This document shows, piece by piece, positions 23,080 through 31,561 of a stretch of 40,455 bases of DNA (positions are counted from its first letter, which is position 1; each line of letters begins with the position of its first letter). The notes beneath the pieces are model-generated. The model saw only the letters and a program-made list of their open reading frames with translations, made no database searches and had not been told where the DNA came from. Origin of the DNA: RUG11237 sp964450185 (GTDB lineage Bacteria; Bacillota; Clostridia; Lachnospirales; Lachnospiraceae); the NCBI GenBank assembly GCA_964450185.1, contig CAYVCL010000018.1, positions 1 to 40,455 on the forward strand, written 5' to 3'. The position numbers and the translations under genes are program-made.

Positions 23080-23889
23080 CTACAATTCCCCCCCACATCG
23101 AATCTCCACAATCTGCTCTCCCATAATCTCTTTCATAACCTCAAACGCCTTCTTCCCGGTACAATGTCCGGTATAGAATTTGGTTGGCAGAGTTGTTAGT
23201 TCTTGGGCTACATTTTGAATGGTTTCGATGTCGGCTTGTGTATATTCTTTCTGCATCATATGGAAGCCACTGATAACCATAGTTGGATAAGAGTTATATA
23301 AACGCTTATATTCGTCTAAAATATTTAATATTCCGTTATGTGCGCAGCCGGAAAACAGGATGTGTTCGTTGCCTTGATGTATAACAGCACACTGTTCATG
23401 TCTAAAATCATCCTGTACATAATTTTCTCCGTCCTTTCGTTTTAGAACTTGATTTCCTCTGGCGAAGAAGCGGCGTCCGGTGATGTTGGTAAATAACTCT
23501 ATTTCAGAATCGATTTTTAAGTTTCCCTCTATAATTTTTGCCTGAGGAAGCTTTGCGATTGCTTTATCTATACCAATATATTTTTCTCCGTTGGAAAGAT
23601 TATAATAATCTCCCAGTGCCGTTTTCTGTAAATAGATTTCTGCTGTTGGATTTATTTGTGTGAAGGGTATCATTCCTCCGGAATGGTCGTAGTGTCCATG
23701 ACTTAGCACTGACAAATCCACCTGTGTCAAATCGATGCCTAAAACTTTGGCATTGGCAAGTGTAGCGTCAGATGCCCCAAAATCCAGCAGCATCTTATGT
23801 TTCTCTGTTTCCATGTAAAAGCTGAGTCCGTGTTCGTAAACACAAGACTCACAGCCCTTTGTATCTTCCATTAAATTTATAATTCGCAT
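23080..23889 (-). CDS. MBL-fold metallo-hydrolase
   Basis: 269 residues from ATG 23889, which follows GGAGG; an upstream in-frame start would overlap the preceding gene by 31 nt. The metallo-beta-lactamase signature is SHGHYDHSGG (about 81-90), with further metal ligands in FSGCAHNGI and near the C terminus (YTGHCTG). The SGCAH and SGFHMM motifs place it with the group annotated as dihydropteroate/tetrahydromethanopterin-type MBL hydrolases, whose substrates are mostly unknown. It follows the C-GCAxxG-C-C gene by 13 nt in an operon; element B lies 25-30 bp after its stop. Confidence 0.88.
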   Translation of the reverse strand: MRIINLMEDTKGCESCVYEHGLSFYMETEKHKMLLDFGASDATLANAKVLGIDLTQVDLSVLSHGHYDHSGGMIPFTQINPTAEIYLQKTALGDYYNLSNGEKYIGIDKAIAKLPQAKIIEGNLKIDSEIELFTNITGRRFFARGNQVLKRKDGENYVQDDFRHEQCAVIHQGNEHILFSGCAHNGILNILDEYKRLYNSYPTMVISGFHMMQKEYTQADIETIQNVAQELTTLPTKFYTGHCTGKKAFEVMKEIMGEQIVEIRCGGEL

Positions 23890-23902
23890 AAAAGCCTCCG
23901 TT

Positions 23903-24316
23903 TTACTGTTCTTCAAATAATACCTTTTCTGCAATCACAGCGGCATCTTTGATACAATCTCCACAAGAACGAAGCACTTTTCCGGTTTCTACACCTTTTA
24001 ACTCTTTACATACCACAGACTCGTTCTGCTCTGCAAAGCGTTTTACAATTTCTCTTGATAATTTATAGGTTTCTGCCTTGCTGTCCGGATGTTCTGTATT
24101 TCCGCTGCTTCGCTTCATTCCTGCAAGCACGCAAGCTCCACTTACTGCACCACAAGTGCCTTCCATACCGCCCATGCCAAGGCCTAAGCCTTCTGTCATT
24201 TTGAACATAACTTCTTCCTCTACGCCAACTAAGTCACAGTAAGTGCAGGCTACTGCCTGGGCACAGTTATAACCTTTATCATGTCTTTTTATGGTTTCTT
24301 CTACTCTTGTTTTCAT
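23903..24316 (-). CDS. C-GCAxxG-C-C family protein
   Basis: 137 residues with the defining spaced cysteines: YNCAQAVACTYCD near 16-28, GTCGAVSGAC with GGMEG before it (about 48-63), and RSCGDCIKDAA near the C terminus. The family is thought to bind a metal or redox cofactor, and is often found beside redox or transport genes. Small, soluble, normal length. In an operon between a DUF4261 protein (16 nt upstream) and an MBL hydrolase (13 nt downstream), it may be a redox or metal-binding partner of the hydrolase (inference). Confidence 0.9.
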   Translation of the reverse strand: MKTRVEETIKRHDKGYNCAQAVACTYCDLVGVEEEVMFKMTEGLGLGMGGMEGTCGAVSGACVLAGMKRSSGNTEHPDSKAETYKLSREIVKRFAEQNESVVCKELKGVETGKVLRSCGDCIKDAAVIAEKVLFEEQ

Positions 24317-24332
24317 GTGTTTTCCTCCAAAT

Positions 24333-25487
24333 TTAATACCAGATTTTCAGGCTTTCTCCCTGTACGTTAACTGCCTCTGATTTTGTAATCTTAAGCTTTT
24401 GTTCCGATGAAAAACTAATGGTTTCTCCATCTCTAAAAATCATATTTTCTTTAATTACATATTGTGCTACATAAAATAAAAATGCCTGAATTTGTTCCAA
24501 TGAATGTTCACTTTCTAAAATTTCCATTTCCATTTTTCCGAAAGCATCCATTCCGTAGGTATATCCCATATTTCCTTTTTCATTGCTGCCAAGCCCCAAA
24601 TATACCCAAATAGGTATTGGTAATTCGCCTTTTTTCATAGCATCCGCACCCTTTTGATAAAATTTAGGTTCAAATACAGTTCCTGTGGTATAAATTCCAA
24701 GTACGGATTTTTGACTTAAACAGGAAGATACCAGAACGGTAAAATTAAATGCAGCTTCTATCGGATTTCCTTCACGACTAATGGTAAATACCACAAGATG
24801 TGCCTGATGCTTCTTTGTAGTTTCCACCGCTTCCTTCCACATGTAATTGGCTTGGGCATAATGCTCTGCCTCCCCGTCAGGAATTGGCATATCCATCAAA
24901 GATACCACCATCAGATTATCTTCGTATTCCATAACAAAATTGCCGTCTTTTAACTCATAATCTTTTATTTTCATTCCCCATGTTTTTTTCAGTTCGGAAA
25001 TCATCTGTTCAAAATCAAATTCCGCTTTTTCCAACAAAATGAAGCCCTGACGTTTTCCCAGACCTGCTTCCTGCTCTTTTTCATCTGCCTCGGCGCCCTT
25101 TGCCTGCCATTCTTCCTCGGTCATATTTTCATATTCTTCTTCGGTAACGCCCCTACGTTCCAGTTCTGCACGAAAACGGCTTTTCCAATATTCCTTCATG
25201 TATTCAATGATGGCAATACAGCTTTCCTGTGCAGTTTTCGGGTCATACGGCTCAAACTCACTAAAGGTGTGACCACATTCTTCACCATCTTCACCAAATC
25301 CACATACCCCAAGCATCCATTTTGAAAAAATACCTTTCTTAAATTTCAAAATGTAATAATGGTTGTCATCATAATCAAATTCTCCTGCCACCTCTATTTT
25401 TGCAGGTGCTTTTCCCAATTCATTTTCATGGCTTAACCAGCCTGTCATAATGCTTATCGCTTCTTGTTTTTTGTCTTGAAAATTCAT
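24333..25487 (-). CDS. DUF4261 domain protein
   Basis: 384 soluble residues. The C-terminal part (about 190-384), with SLMDMPIPDGEAEHYAQANYMW and the following alpha/beta region, matches my recollection of DUF4261, a domain of unknown function in Firmicutes and other bacteria. The N-terminal 120 residues look like a separate acidic domain (KIEVAGEFDYDDNHYYILKF). Start ATG 25487 follows GAGGAG. An extended -10 (TGATATACT, -10 at 25528-25533) lies upstream without a clear -35. First gene of a three-gene operon and divergent from the riboswitch. Confidence 0.78.
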   Translation of the reverse strand: MNFQDKKQEAISIMTGWLSHENELGKAPAKIEVAGEFDYDDNHYYILKFKKGIFSKWMLGVCGFGEDGEECGHTFSEFEPYDPKTAQESCIAIIEYMKEYWKSRFRAELERRGVTEEEYENMTEEEWQAKGAEADEKEQEAGLGKRQGFILLEKAEFDFEQMISELKKTWGMKIKDYELKDGNFVMEYEDNLMVVSLMDMPIPDGEAEHYAQANYMWKEAVETTKKHQAHLVVFTISREGNPIEAAFNFTVLVSSCLSQKSVLGIYTTGTVFEPKFYQKGADAMKKGELPIPIWVYLGLGSNEKGNMGYTYGMDAFGKMEMEILESEHSLEQIQAFLFYVAQYVIKENMIFRDGETISFSSEQKLKITKSEAVNVQGESLKIWY

Positions 25488-25607
25488 CTTTTTCTCCTCT
25501 CATTTCACATTTGTTAATGCCTACAAAAGTATATCATAAAATCCTCTATTTTCCTATTCTTTCAAAAGATTTATCCTTTTTATTTTTAGAATTTTCTGAT
25601 TTTTCGC

Positions 25608-25636
25608 TTGACACCGGCAAATTTTTCTGCTATTCT
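25608..25636 (+). promoter_or_regulatory. Promoter of the riboswitch-controlled ABC operon
   Basis: Perfect TTGACA (25608-25613), 17-nt spacer, TATTCT (25631-25636). Transcription should start near 25643, just before the aptamer. Confidence 0.75.
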
Positions 25637-25647
25637 AAAACCCAATC

Positions 25648-25749
25648 CTTAAGGGAGTAGTCGGCACGACATGTGCGGTAAGTCAACATAATGGTGTATG
25701 TATTAATTACATTGTAAATCCTGGTTTACCTTAATTGACAAGACTTAAG
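25648..25749 (+). promoter_or_regulatory. yybP-ykoY (manganese) riboswitch aptamer
   Basis: The closing helix CTTAA (25648-25652) pairs with TTAAG (25745-25749). It is followed by the conserved AAGGGAGTAG (25651-25660), an internal GTCAACATA (25682-25690) and the second conserved box ACAAGACTT (25739-25747), the hallmarks of the Mn2+-binding yybP-ykoY class. A hairpin AAGTATAGC/GCTGTACTT (25747-25771) overlaps the 3' strand of the closing helix. Its CTGTACT can instead pair with AGTACAG of the terminator. Thus Mn2+ binding should favour antitermination, as in known ON switches of this class. Recognition is from memory of the consensus, not from a covariance search. Confidence 0.8.
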
Positions 25750-25791
25750 TATAGCATTGCTGTACTTACGTCTATCTATAGTTTGATTATG

Positions 25792-25820
25792 AGCGAGTAC
25801 AGTAATGTACTCGCTTTTTT
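25792..25820 (+). terminator. Riboswitch-controlled intrinsic terminator
   Basis: Perfect 10-bp stem (25792-25801 with 25806-25815), GTAA loop, followed by a U-run. It lies between the aptamer and the ABC ATPase gene, so most transcripts would stop here unless the leader refolds. Confidence 0.9.
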
Positions 25821-25850
25821 ATTCAAAATATTTTCTTAGGAGGTAACATA

Positions 25851-26549
25851 ATGAAACTCAAAATGAACAATGTCCATAAGTTTTATGGCGAAGGAGAAAA
25901 CCGCATTGAAGTATTAGCAGGAATTGACTGCGAGGTACAGAAAGGAGAAATTTGCGTCCTCTTAGGCCCGTCCGGTTCCGGAAAATCAACGCTCCTTAAT
26001 ATTATCGGCGGTATTGAATCCGCAGACGAAGGATGCATTGATATCGGTGAGGACTGCACTTCTAATATGAGCGAAAAGCAGTTAACCCTTTATCGCCGCA
26101 ATCATTTAGGTTTCGTATTCCAGTTTTACAATTTAATACCTAATCTTACAGTCAAAGAAAACATCGAAGTGTGTGCTTATTTAAGTAAAAATCCCCTCGA
26201 AATCAACGAACTCTTACATACACTGGGATTATATGAACACAAAGATAAACTTCCTTCTCAGCTTTCCGGAGGTCAGCAGCAAAGATGTGCCATCGGCAGA
26301 GCTCTTGTAAAGAACCCATCCATTCTTCTTTGTGATGAACCCACAGGGGCCCTCGATTATCATACATCCAAAGAAATTCTGGCATTAATCGAACTGGTAA
26401 ACAAAAAATACCAAAACACCATCATCATCGTAACCCACAACGATGCCATCAAAAATATGGCAAACCGAGTGTTAAAACTTCGTGATGGCAAAATTGTAAA
26501 AAATTATGTCAACGATACTGTTATCATTGCCAAAGACTTAGAATGGTAG
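25851..26549 (+). CDS. ABC transporter ATPase (LolD/MacB type), under riboswitch control
   Basis: 232 residues: Walker A GPSGSGKST (about 43-51), Q-loop FVFQFYN, signature LSGGQQQR, Walker B ILLCDEPTGALD. This is the ATPase type that drives FtsX-fold permeases (MacB, LolCDE, BceAB), which use mechanotransmission rather than classical transport. Start ATG 25851 follows AGGAGG. The permease starts 10 nt after its stop. Control by a manganese-type riboswitch suggests a role in manganese tolerance or Mn-linked envelope stress. Confidence 0.94.
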   Translation: MKLKMNNVHKFYGEGENRIEVLAGIDCEVQKGEICVLLGPSGSGKSTLLNIIGGIESADEGCIDIGEDCTSNMSEKQLTLYRRNHLGFVFQFYNLIPNLTVKENIEVCAYLSKNPLEINELLHTLGLYEHKDKLPSQLSGGQQQRCAIGRALVKNPSILLCDEPTGALDYHTSKEILALIELVNKKYQNTIIIVTHNDAIKNMANRVLKLRDGKIVKNYVNDTVIIAKDLEW

Positions 26550-26559
26550 GAGGTGCCTT

Positions 26560-28815
26560 ATGAGAAATCCATTACAGAAAAGACTTCCAAGAGAATTTTC
26601 CAAACATGCCGGAAAATATATTGGTATCTTTGTAATCCTTGTATGTACTATTTTAATTGGTTCCTCCTTTTTGGCTACCATGGACGGGGTGGTTTATACG
26701 ATTGAAAAAAATGACCAGGAATGTCGCATCGAAGACGGACAGTTCGAAAGCACCTCTCCTATCCCTGAAAACCTAAATACTTATTTCGATGAAAAGGATA
26801 TTACCATCGCAGAAAACTTTTACACCACAGTAAACGATTACGAAGGCAGTGCAAGAATTCTGATTTTCAACCAACGTAAAACTTTAAATCTTCCTTCCGT
26901 TTTTGAGGGGGAACTTCCTGTGGCAGACAATGAAATTGCCATTGACCGCCTGTTTGCTAAAAATAGAAATATTCATATCGGTGATACCTTAACCTTAAAC
27001 GGTCAGGATTTTGTTGTGACAGCCACCATTTCTCTGCCAGATTACAGTTCCCTTTTTAAAAGTAATCAGGATTTGGTAATGAATACTTCCGATTTTGGTG
27101 TATCTGTTGTGACAGAAGAAGGATTTTCTCGTTTTTCCAAGGACACCCTTACTTACCGGTATTCTTATCAATTCAAGACCGATTCTCTGAGCGATTCTAA
27201 AGAGCGTGAGCTGATAGAAGATATGCAAAAGCAGATGTTGTCAGAAGGCGTTACGTTACAGTCCTTTCTAACAGCAGAAAGCAATCCAAGCATCAACTAC
27301 TTAAGAGAAGATATGGGCAAAGACGGGCCTATGATAAAAGCGTTTATCTATATCTTAATTGTGATTATTGCCTTCGTTTTCGCTGTACTCACAAGCAATA
27401 CTATTGAAGCAGAAGCTGCTATTATCGGTACGCTGCGGGCTTCCGGATATTTTAAAAGAGAAATTTTAATTCACTATCTCTCACCTACCGTTATTGTTGC
27501 TGTAATAAGCTCTGTAATTGGCAATGCTTTCGGATATACAGTTATGTTAAAACCTTTTGAAGATATTTATTATACTTCTTATTGTATTCCGCCGATTAAC
27601 CGCCAGTTTAGTCTGGAAGCTTTCATCACTACCACGATTATTCCGGTGGTTCTGATGGTTGCCGTAAACGCCCTGATGTTATACAGTAAATTATCCTTAT
27701 CTCCGCTGAAATTTTTAAGAAAAGATTTACATAAGAGAAAACAAAAACGAGCTGTCAGACTTCCTAATTTCTCTTTTATGAACCGCTTCCGCTTAAGAGT
27801 TATTTTACAAAATAAAGTCAGTTATCTCATTCTCTTTTTCGGAATCTTTCTTGCCAGCTTTTTACTGATGTTTGGCATCGGCTTGGAACCACTGATAACT
27901 CATTATGTGGACGAAATCGATGACACACTTCCTTACGAATACCAGTATATTTTAAAAGCCCCTGTAGAGCTGGAGGATGGCGAAAAAATGGAGCTGTACA
28001 CATTGAAAACATGGTATGAGTTAGGTGAATCTAACATTGATATTTCTTTTATGGGAATTTCCGAAAACAGTGAATTTTTCCAAGAGTTGGAACTTCCGGA
28101 AAATGATGATGAAATTATTGTAACTACACCTCTGGCAAAAAAGCTGAATTTATCCATAGGAGATACTCTTGTCTTTGAAGATGAGTATTATGAAAAAGAA
28201 TATACTTTAACCGTTTGTGGAACTTATGAATACAACAGCAGTCTTGGCGTTTTTATAAGTCAGGAGAATTTGAATCGTCTGCTAGAACAGGATATAGATA
28301 CTTTCAACTGCTATATCTCCAATGAAAAACTGGATGTTGATGAAATGTATCTGGCAAAATATATTACCCGTGCTGACATGATCGGTGCCGCGGAACAGAT
28401 GATGAAATCATTTAACGTAGTAATACAATTTATCAATATTTTCTCTGTTGTAATTTACATGGTTTTGATGTACATTCTAACCAAAACCATTATCGAGAAA
28501 AACACCGTTTCCATTTCATTTATGAAGGTGTTTGGCTATAGCAGCCGTGAAATCAACCGTCTGTACTTGAACGCAACCACCATCACTGTAATGCTTTCCT
28601 TGTTCTTATGTATTCCATTGGAAGCATTGTGCTTTAAGTACATTTTGGTGTATATTTCCAGTCTTATGGAGGGATATCTTGAATTTTATCTGCCTATGTG
28701 GGTGTATATCAGCATTATTGGAATCGGAATTATTGCCTATTTCCTAATTAACGGATTGCATGTTTACAAAGTCAGAAAGATACCTATGAGTGAAGCGTTG
28801 AAGGATAGGGATTAA
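26560..28815 (+). CDS. FtsX/MacB-type ABC permease
   Basis: 751 residues: N-terminal helix (about 20-42), a large extracytoplasmic domain (about 45-255), three helices forming a first FtsX domain (about 258-375), a second helix and extracytoplasmic domain (about 415-610), and a final FtsX domain (about 615-745). The two-half layout is that of the long FtsX-like permeases (two MacB periplasmic-core-like domains). No ribosomal slippage or defects. Ends 46 nt before a strong bidirectional terminator. The substrate is unknown; see the riboswitch. Confidence 0.93.
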   Translation: MRNPLQKRLPREFSKHAGKYIGIFVILVCTILIGSSFLATMDGVVYTIEKNDQECRIEDGQFESTSPIPENLNTYFDEKDITIAENFYTTVNDYEGSARILIFNQRKTLNLPSVFEGELPVADNEIAIDRLFAKNRNIHIGDTLTLNGQDFVVTATISLPDYSSLFKSNQDLVMNTSDFGVSVVTEEGFSRFSKDTLTYRYSYQFKTDSLSDSKERELIEDMQKQMLSEGVTLQSFLTAESNPSINYLREDMGKDGPMIKAFIYILIVIIAFVFAVLTSNTIEAEAAIIGTLRASGYFKREILIHYLSPTVIVAVISSVIGNAFGYTVMLKPFEDIYYTSYCIPPINRQFSLEAFITTTIIPVVLMVAVNALMLYSKLSLSPLKFLRKDLHKRKQKRAVRLPNFSFMNRFRLRVILQNKVSYLILFFGIFLASFLLMFGIGLEPLITHYVDEIDDTLPYEYQYILKAPVELEDGEKMELYTLKTWYELGESNIDISFMGISENSEFFQELELPENDDEIIVTTPLAKKLNLSIGDTLVFEDEYYEKEYTLTVCGTYEYNSSLGVFISQENLNRLLEQDIDTFNCYISNEKLDVDEMYLAKYITRADMIGAAEQMMKSFNVVIQFINIFSVVIYMVLMYILTKTIIEKNTVSISFMKVFGYSSREINRLYLNATTITVMLSLFLCIPLEALCFKYILVYISSLMEGYLEFYLPMWVYISIIGIGIIAYFLINGLHVYKVRKIPMSEALKDRD

Positions 28816-28854
28816 GAATTATTTGTATTTTTCTTACAACGCATTTATAGAAAT

Positions 28855-28895
28855 GAAAAAAGAGAGCCTACTGTACTGGTAAGCTCTCTTTTTTA
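28855..28895. terminator. Bidirectional intrinsic terminator
   Basis: AGAGAGC (28861-28867) pairs with GCTCTCT (28883-28889), inner TAC/GTA pairs, flanked by six A and six T, so it works in both directions. It separates the permease (+) and the Rpn-like gene (-). Confidence 0.9.
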
Positions 28896-28898
28896 CTT

Positions 28899-29462
28899 TT
28901 AATGATAATATTGTTTTATGTATTTTTCTGCATCCTTTTCCGTCAATTCAAATTTCTCCTGCATTTTTAATTTTGCTTCTTCTCTTGCTATTCCCATCTC
29001 ACAACACAATTCTAAATACGCCTGAATTCCCTGCTGAATTCCACGCTCTATTCCTCGCTCTATTCCACGTTCTAAAATCGCTTCACCTAAATTACACATT
29101 TCTCCAAAATCTCCTTTCTCCCATTCTGTCATGGGGATATGATATATACATTCTAACCGTTCTATGATAGTTTTTGCTGGCAATTCCGGTGTTAGCAGTG
29201 TTTTTAACATTCCTGTTAAATTTTGCTCTGCCTTTTCGTCCGGTATCTTTGTTGGAAGATTAATCATAAGTACTTCCATTAAATCGTAGCGAAATTGCTT
29301 ATCCCCTATTATCTTTCCAAATAATACTTCCTGATTCATACGATATCTTATGATGGTATTTTCACAGTATTTTGGCGGATAAATACTTTTTACATTTTCA
29401 TCGTATTCCTGTACCTCTTCTGAAACAGAAATCATGTTTTTTAATCCTGTGGTCAAATACAT
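28899..29462 (-). pseudogene. Rpn-family (PD-(D/E)XK putative transposase) C-terminal remnant
   Basis: 187 residues from ATG 29462. The C-terminal part, with EMCNLGEAILERGIERGIERG, matches the helical tail and its Glu-Arg-Gly-Ile repeats characteristic of the recombination-promoting nuclease (Rpn) family in Clostridia. Full-length members are about 300 residues with an N-terminal PD-(D/E)XK nuclease; that domain is absent here and I see no shifted continuation upstream. The GGAGGA site abuts the ATG, so if translated a TTG at 29456 may be the start. Best read as a decayed copy. The repeat unit GAATTCC-like stretch in the DNA (about 29020-29070) is the coding of ERGI/ERGIQQGI. Confidence 0.65.
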
Positions 29463-29604
29463 TCCTCCTTTTTTACAGGAGTAAGACCACAATATCTTTC
29501 AGTTTTCCTCCTGCTGTTTTATTTTTGGATTTTTCGCAAGAGTTTGACTGAATCTTTGAATATAGCTTTCGCCACATAGAATTTTAGAAACTGTTTGCTT
29601 AAAA

Positions 29605-30078
29605 TTAGGATAACATAATATAAAATAAATAGCAACAGAAACAACCACAATCTTTAATTTCAAAACCCGCCCCATAATCACAGGCAATAATTTTCTCTAT
29701 GACATCTAACAATTTTTCATCATCCGAACGCCTATGAGTGCTGGCATACACACAGGATATTTCTCCATCTTCCGGAATCACATATCCTTCTTTCACAAGC
29801 AGATCATTGTCTAAAAAAGAGCGAATCGCCAAAAAGTTATGTTCTGAGTCTTCTGGTATTTCCATAATAGACCATGTATCAATCTTGGCAATTACTTTTC
29901 CTTCTTCTGTAAAGAAAAAACTAGCATAATTGTAGCGTTCATCGCCTACCTGTACTGTTCCCACACCCACAAAACCATTTCTCTCTATGGAAAAATAACG
30001 ATATGTAACCCATGCAAAAAGAAAAATTATTAATATTACATTTAAAAACACTAATTTCTGTTTACGTGTAATCTGCAT
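29605..30078 (-). CDS. Small membrane-anchored protein, unknown function
   Basis: 157 residues with an N-terminal signal-anchor helix (about 10-27) and a soluble domain (about 30-140) of unrecognised family. It starts with ATG 30078 behind GAGGG, overlapping the GNAT gene by 28 nt. The last 16 residues are an odd Cys-rich string (KDCGCFCCYLFY). In the +1 frame the same DNA reads LKIVVVSVAIYFILCY, a good membrane helix, and continues to 29499 (ending KIKQQEEN). A frameshift near 29640 could therefore have cut a longer protein with two helices; alternatively the second frame is fortuitous. Confidence 0.6.
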   Translation of the reverse strand: MQITRKQKLVFLNVILIIFLFAWVTYRYFSIERNGFVGVGTVQVGDERYNYASFFFTEEGKVIAKIDTWSIMEIPEDSEHNFLAIRSFLDNDLLVKEGYVIPEDGEISCVYASTHRRSDDEKLLDVIEKIIACDYGAGFEIKDCGCFCCYLFYIMLS

Positions 30079-30587
30079 TGAATTCCCTCACGTTTTATGC
30101 TTCCTTCATTACATTCATACGGAATATTTTTCTCATATACAAATCCAAGTTTCTTCATCACATTCCCGGAAGCCGGATTCTCTACTGCATACCTGCCCAC
30201 GATTTCAGAAAGTTGTAATTCCTCTTTTGCAAATTCAAGTACTTTCTCCATTGCCTCCGTAGTGTATCCTTTGCCCCAATATTTTTTTCCAAGATTATAA
30301 CCAATTTCCCAGCATTGAACCTCTTCCTCATAGTAAATAAGCGCTGTTCCTATTAATTCATTGGTTTCTTTTAAAACAAGTGCAAATCTGTACCAGTCAC
30401 TTTTATCTATTTGCCCGATTTCAAAAGCAATCCATTCTTTTGTTTTTTCTATATCGTTGTGACTTGTCCAAAACATATATTTAGCAACATCAGGATCACT
30501 TTCCCAACATTCAAATACTTCTTTTGCATCATCTTCATGAAACGGTCTTAATTTTAATCGTTCTGTTTCCATTATTGGTGTTTTCAT
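30051..30587 (-). CDS. GNAT acetyltransferase (RimJ/RimL type)
   Basis: 178 residues from ATG 30587, preceded by GGGAGAG; the longer frame to 30686 has no binding site and covers a terminator. The opening METERLKLRPF and EIGYNLGKKYWGKGYTTEAM (acetyl-CoA P-loop, about 105-124) followed by NPASGNVMKKLGF are typical of RimJ/RimL-like N-acetyltransferases acting on protein or small-molecule amines. Normal length. It overlaps the start of the next gene by 28 nt. Substrate unknown. Confidence 0.9.
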   Translation of the reverse strand: MKTPIMETERLKLRPFHEDDAKEVFECWESDPDVAKYMFWTSHNDIEKTKEWIAFEIGQIDKSDWYRFALVLKETNELIGTALIYYEEEVQCWEIGYNLGKKYWGKGYTTEAMEKVLEFAKEELQLSEIVGRYAVENPASGNVMKKLGFVYEKNIPYECNEGSIKREGIQCRLHVNRN

Positions 30588-30652
30588 AACTCTCTCCCTT
30601 TTTGTTTTACTCGCCTCTAAAATAAAGTATAAACATAGTTTACAACCAAATC

Positions 30653-30693
30653 TAAAAAAATTCTGCACAATGACATAAAATATCATTGTGCAG
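30653..30693 (-). terminator. Intrinsic terminator of the Fic gene
   Basis: On the minus strand, a perfect 11-bp stem (30683-30693 with 30663-30673), 9-nt loop, followed by a run of U (30653-30660). It overlaps the Fic stop codon and separates Fic from the GNAT gene. Confidence 0.85.
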
Positions 30694-31291
30694 TATCCTT
30701 TTTGACTAAAGCTTTCAATAACAACTCCGTCATCAAACTATACTCTAAATTAAATGTATCCAGACTTGCCTTTAGCATTTCTTCATTTGTTATTTTCGTA
30801 AAATCTAAATAATATCCATTACATTCTGCCAGCAGCCCAACAAACATTCTCTGTGTTCTTCCATTCCCCTCACGAAATGGATGTATTGCGTTAATCTCGC
30901 CTAAATAAAATGCCAATCTTGATGCCAGCTTATCCCTTTTCATGCCGGATAAATAGTTTTCATCTTCCAACTGTTGCATTACAATGTTCATCTGTTCTTC
31001 GATAAACTCACAGCGACAAAACTGATTTCCCTTAGAGATATTCACATTTCTTGTCTTTCCTGCCCATTCATAAATATCTCCGAAAAGGAACTGATGTATT
31101 TTCTTCAAAAAATTAAAATCAAACGTTCCATGTATGGGATTTTGCAACAACTGTGCGGTTCTAAGAGATGTAATCTCCCGCTCCGCTTTTTTTAATTCAG
31201 CCTCATCTGTGATGCAAAGCTTATTCTTCAGCACATTTGTATTGGGATAACAATAAAAAGTATCCTGTTCATAGAAATATTCATCTGCCAT
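30683..31291 (-). CDS. Fic-domain toxin (AMP transferase, VbhT-like)
   Basis: 202 residues. The active-site loop HPFREGNGRTQR (from H137) is the canonical Fic motif with catalytic His and the Glu/Asn/Arg residues for ATP binding; the flap near 78-92 and GDIYEWAGKTR before it are also typical. It lacks any additional domain and any N-terminal inhibitory helix, so inhibition must come from a separate protein, encoded 8 nt upstream. Class I Fic enzymes transfer AMP to Ser/Thr/Tyr of targets such as gyrase and topoisomerase IV; target here is unknown. Start ATG 31291 follows AGGTGA. Confidence 0.94.
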   Translation of the reverse strand: MADEYFYEQDTFYCYPNTNVLKNKLCITDEAELKKAEREITSLRTAQLLQNPIHGTFDFNFLKKIHQFLFGDIYEWAGKTRNVNISKGNQFCRCEFIEEQMNIVMQQLEDENYLSGMKRDKLASRLAFYLGEINAIHPFREGNGRTQRMFVGLLAECNGYYLDFTKITNEEMLKASLDTFNLEYSLMTELLLKALVKKDTAQ

Positions 31292-31299
31292 CCAATCAC

Positions 31300-31464
31300 C
31301 TACTTATGGGTGTACTTATTCACCAATCCATCTACTGCTTCCTGAAAAGAAACTTTTCCTTCCAGACATTCCAGAATTCGTCCCCTATCTTCATTTTCCA
31401 AAGGCATATTTTCCATCGCCATAATTGCATTTACATTTTCAATAATTTTCTCGTTCTGGCTCAT
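31300..31464 (-). CDS. VbhA-like Fic antitoxin
   Basis: 54 residues, starting at ATG 31464 behind AGAGGT and ending TAG 8 nt before the Fic start. The sequence MSQNEKIIENVNAIMAMENM, PLENEDRGRILECLEGKVSF, QEAVDGLVNKYTHK matches small VbhA-family antitoxins that insert an inhibitory helix beside the Fic ATP site. The inhibitory motif is (S/T)xxxE(G/N); here it reads IMAMEN, so Glu and Asn are kept but the Ser/Thr is Ile. Confidence 0.88.
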   Translation of the reverse strand: MSQNEKIIENVNAIMAMENMPLENEDRGRILECLEGKVSFQEAVDGLVNKYTHK

Positions 31465-31523
31465 TTTTAGACCTCTTTATACTCTCTCAGCTTGTTATGG
31501 TGGTTATTTTTGTATCTTTTTAT

Positions 31524-31552
31524 ATTATACTCGTTCTTTCCACCACTTACAA
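31524..31552 (-). promoter_or_regulatory. Promoter of the VbhA/Fic operon
   Basis: On the minus strand TTGTAA (31547-31552), 17-nt spacer, perfect TATAAT (31524-31529), about 60 nt before the antitoxin start. Confidence 0.6.
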
Positions 31553-31561
31553 CCAGTCATT

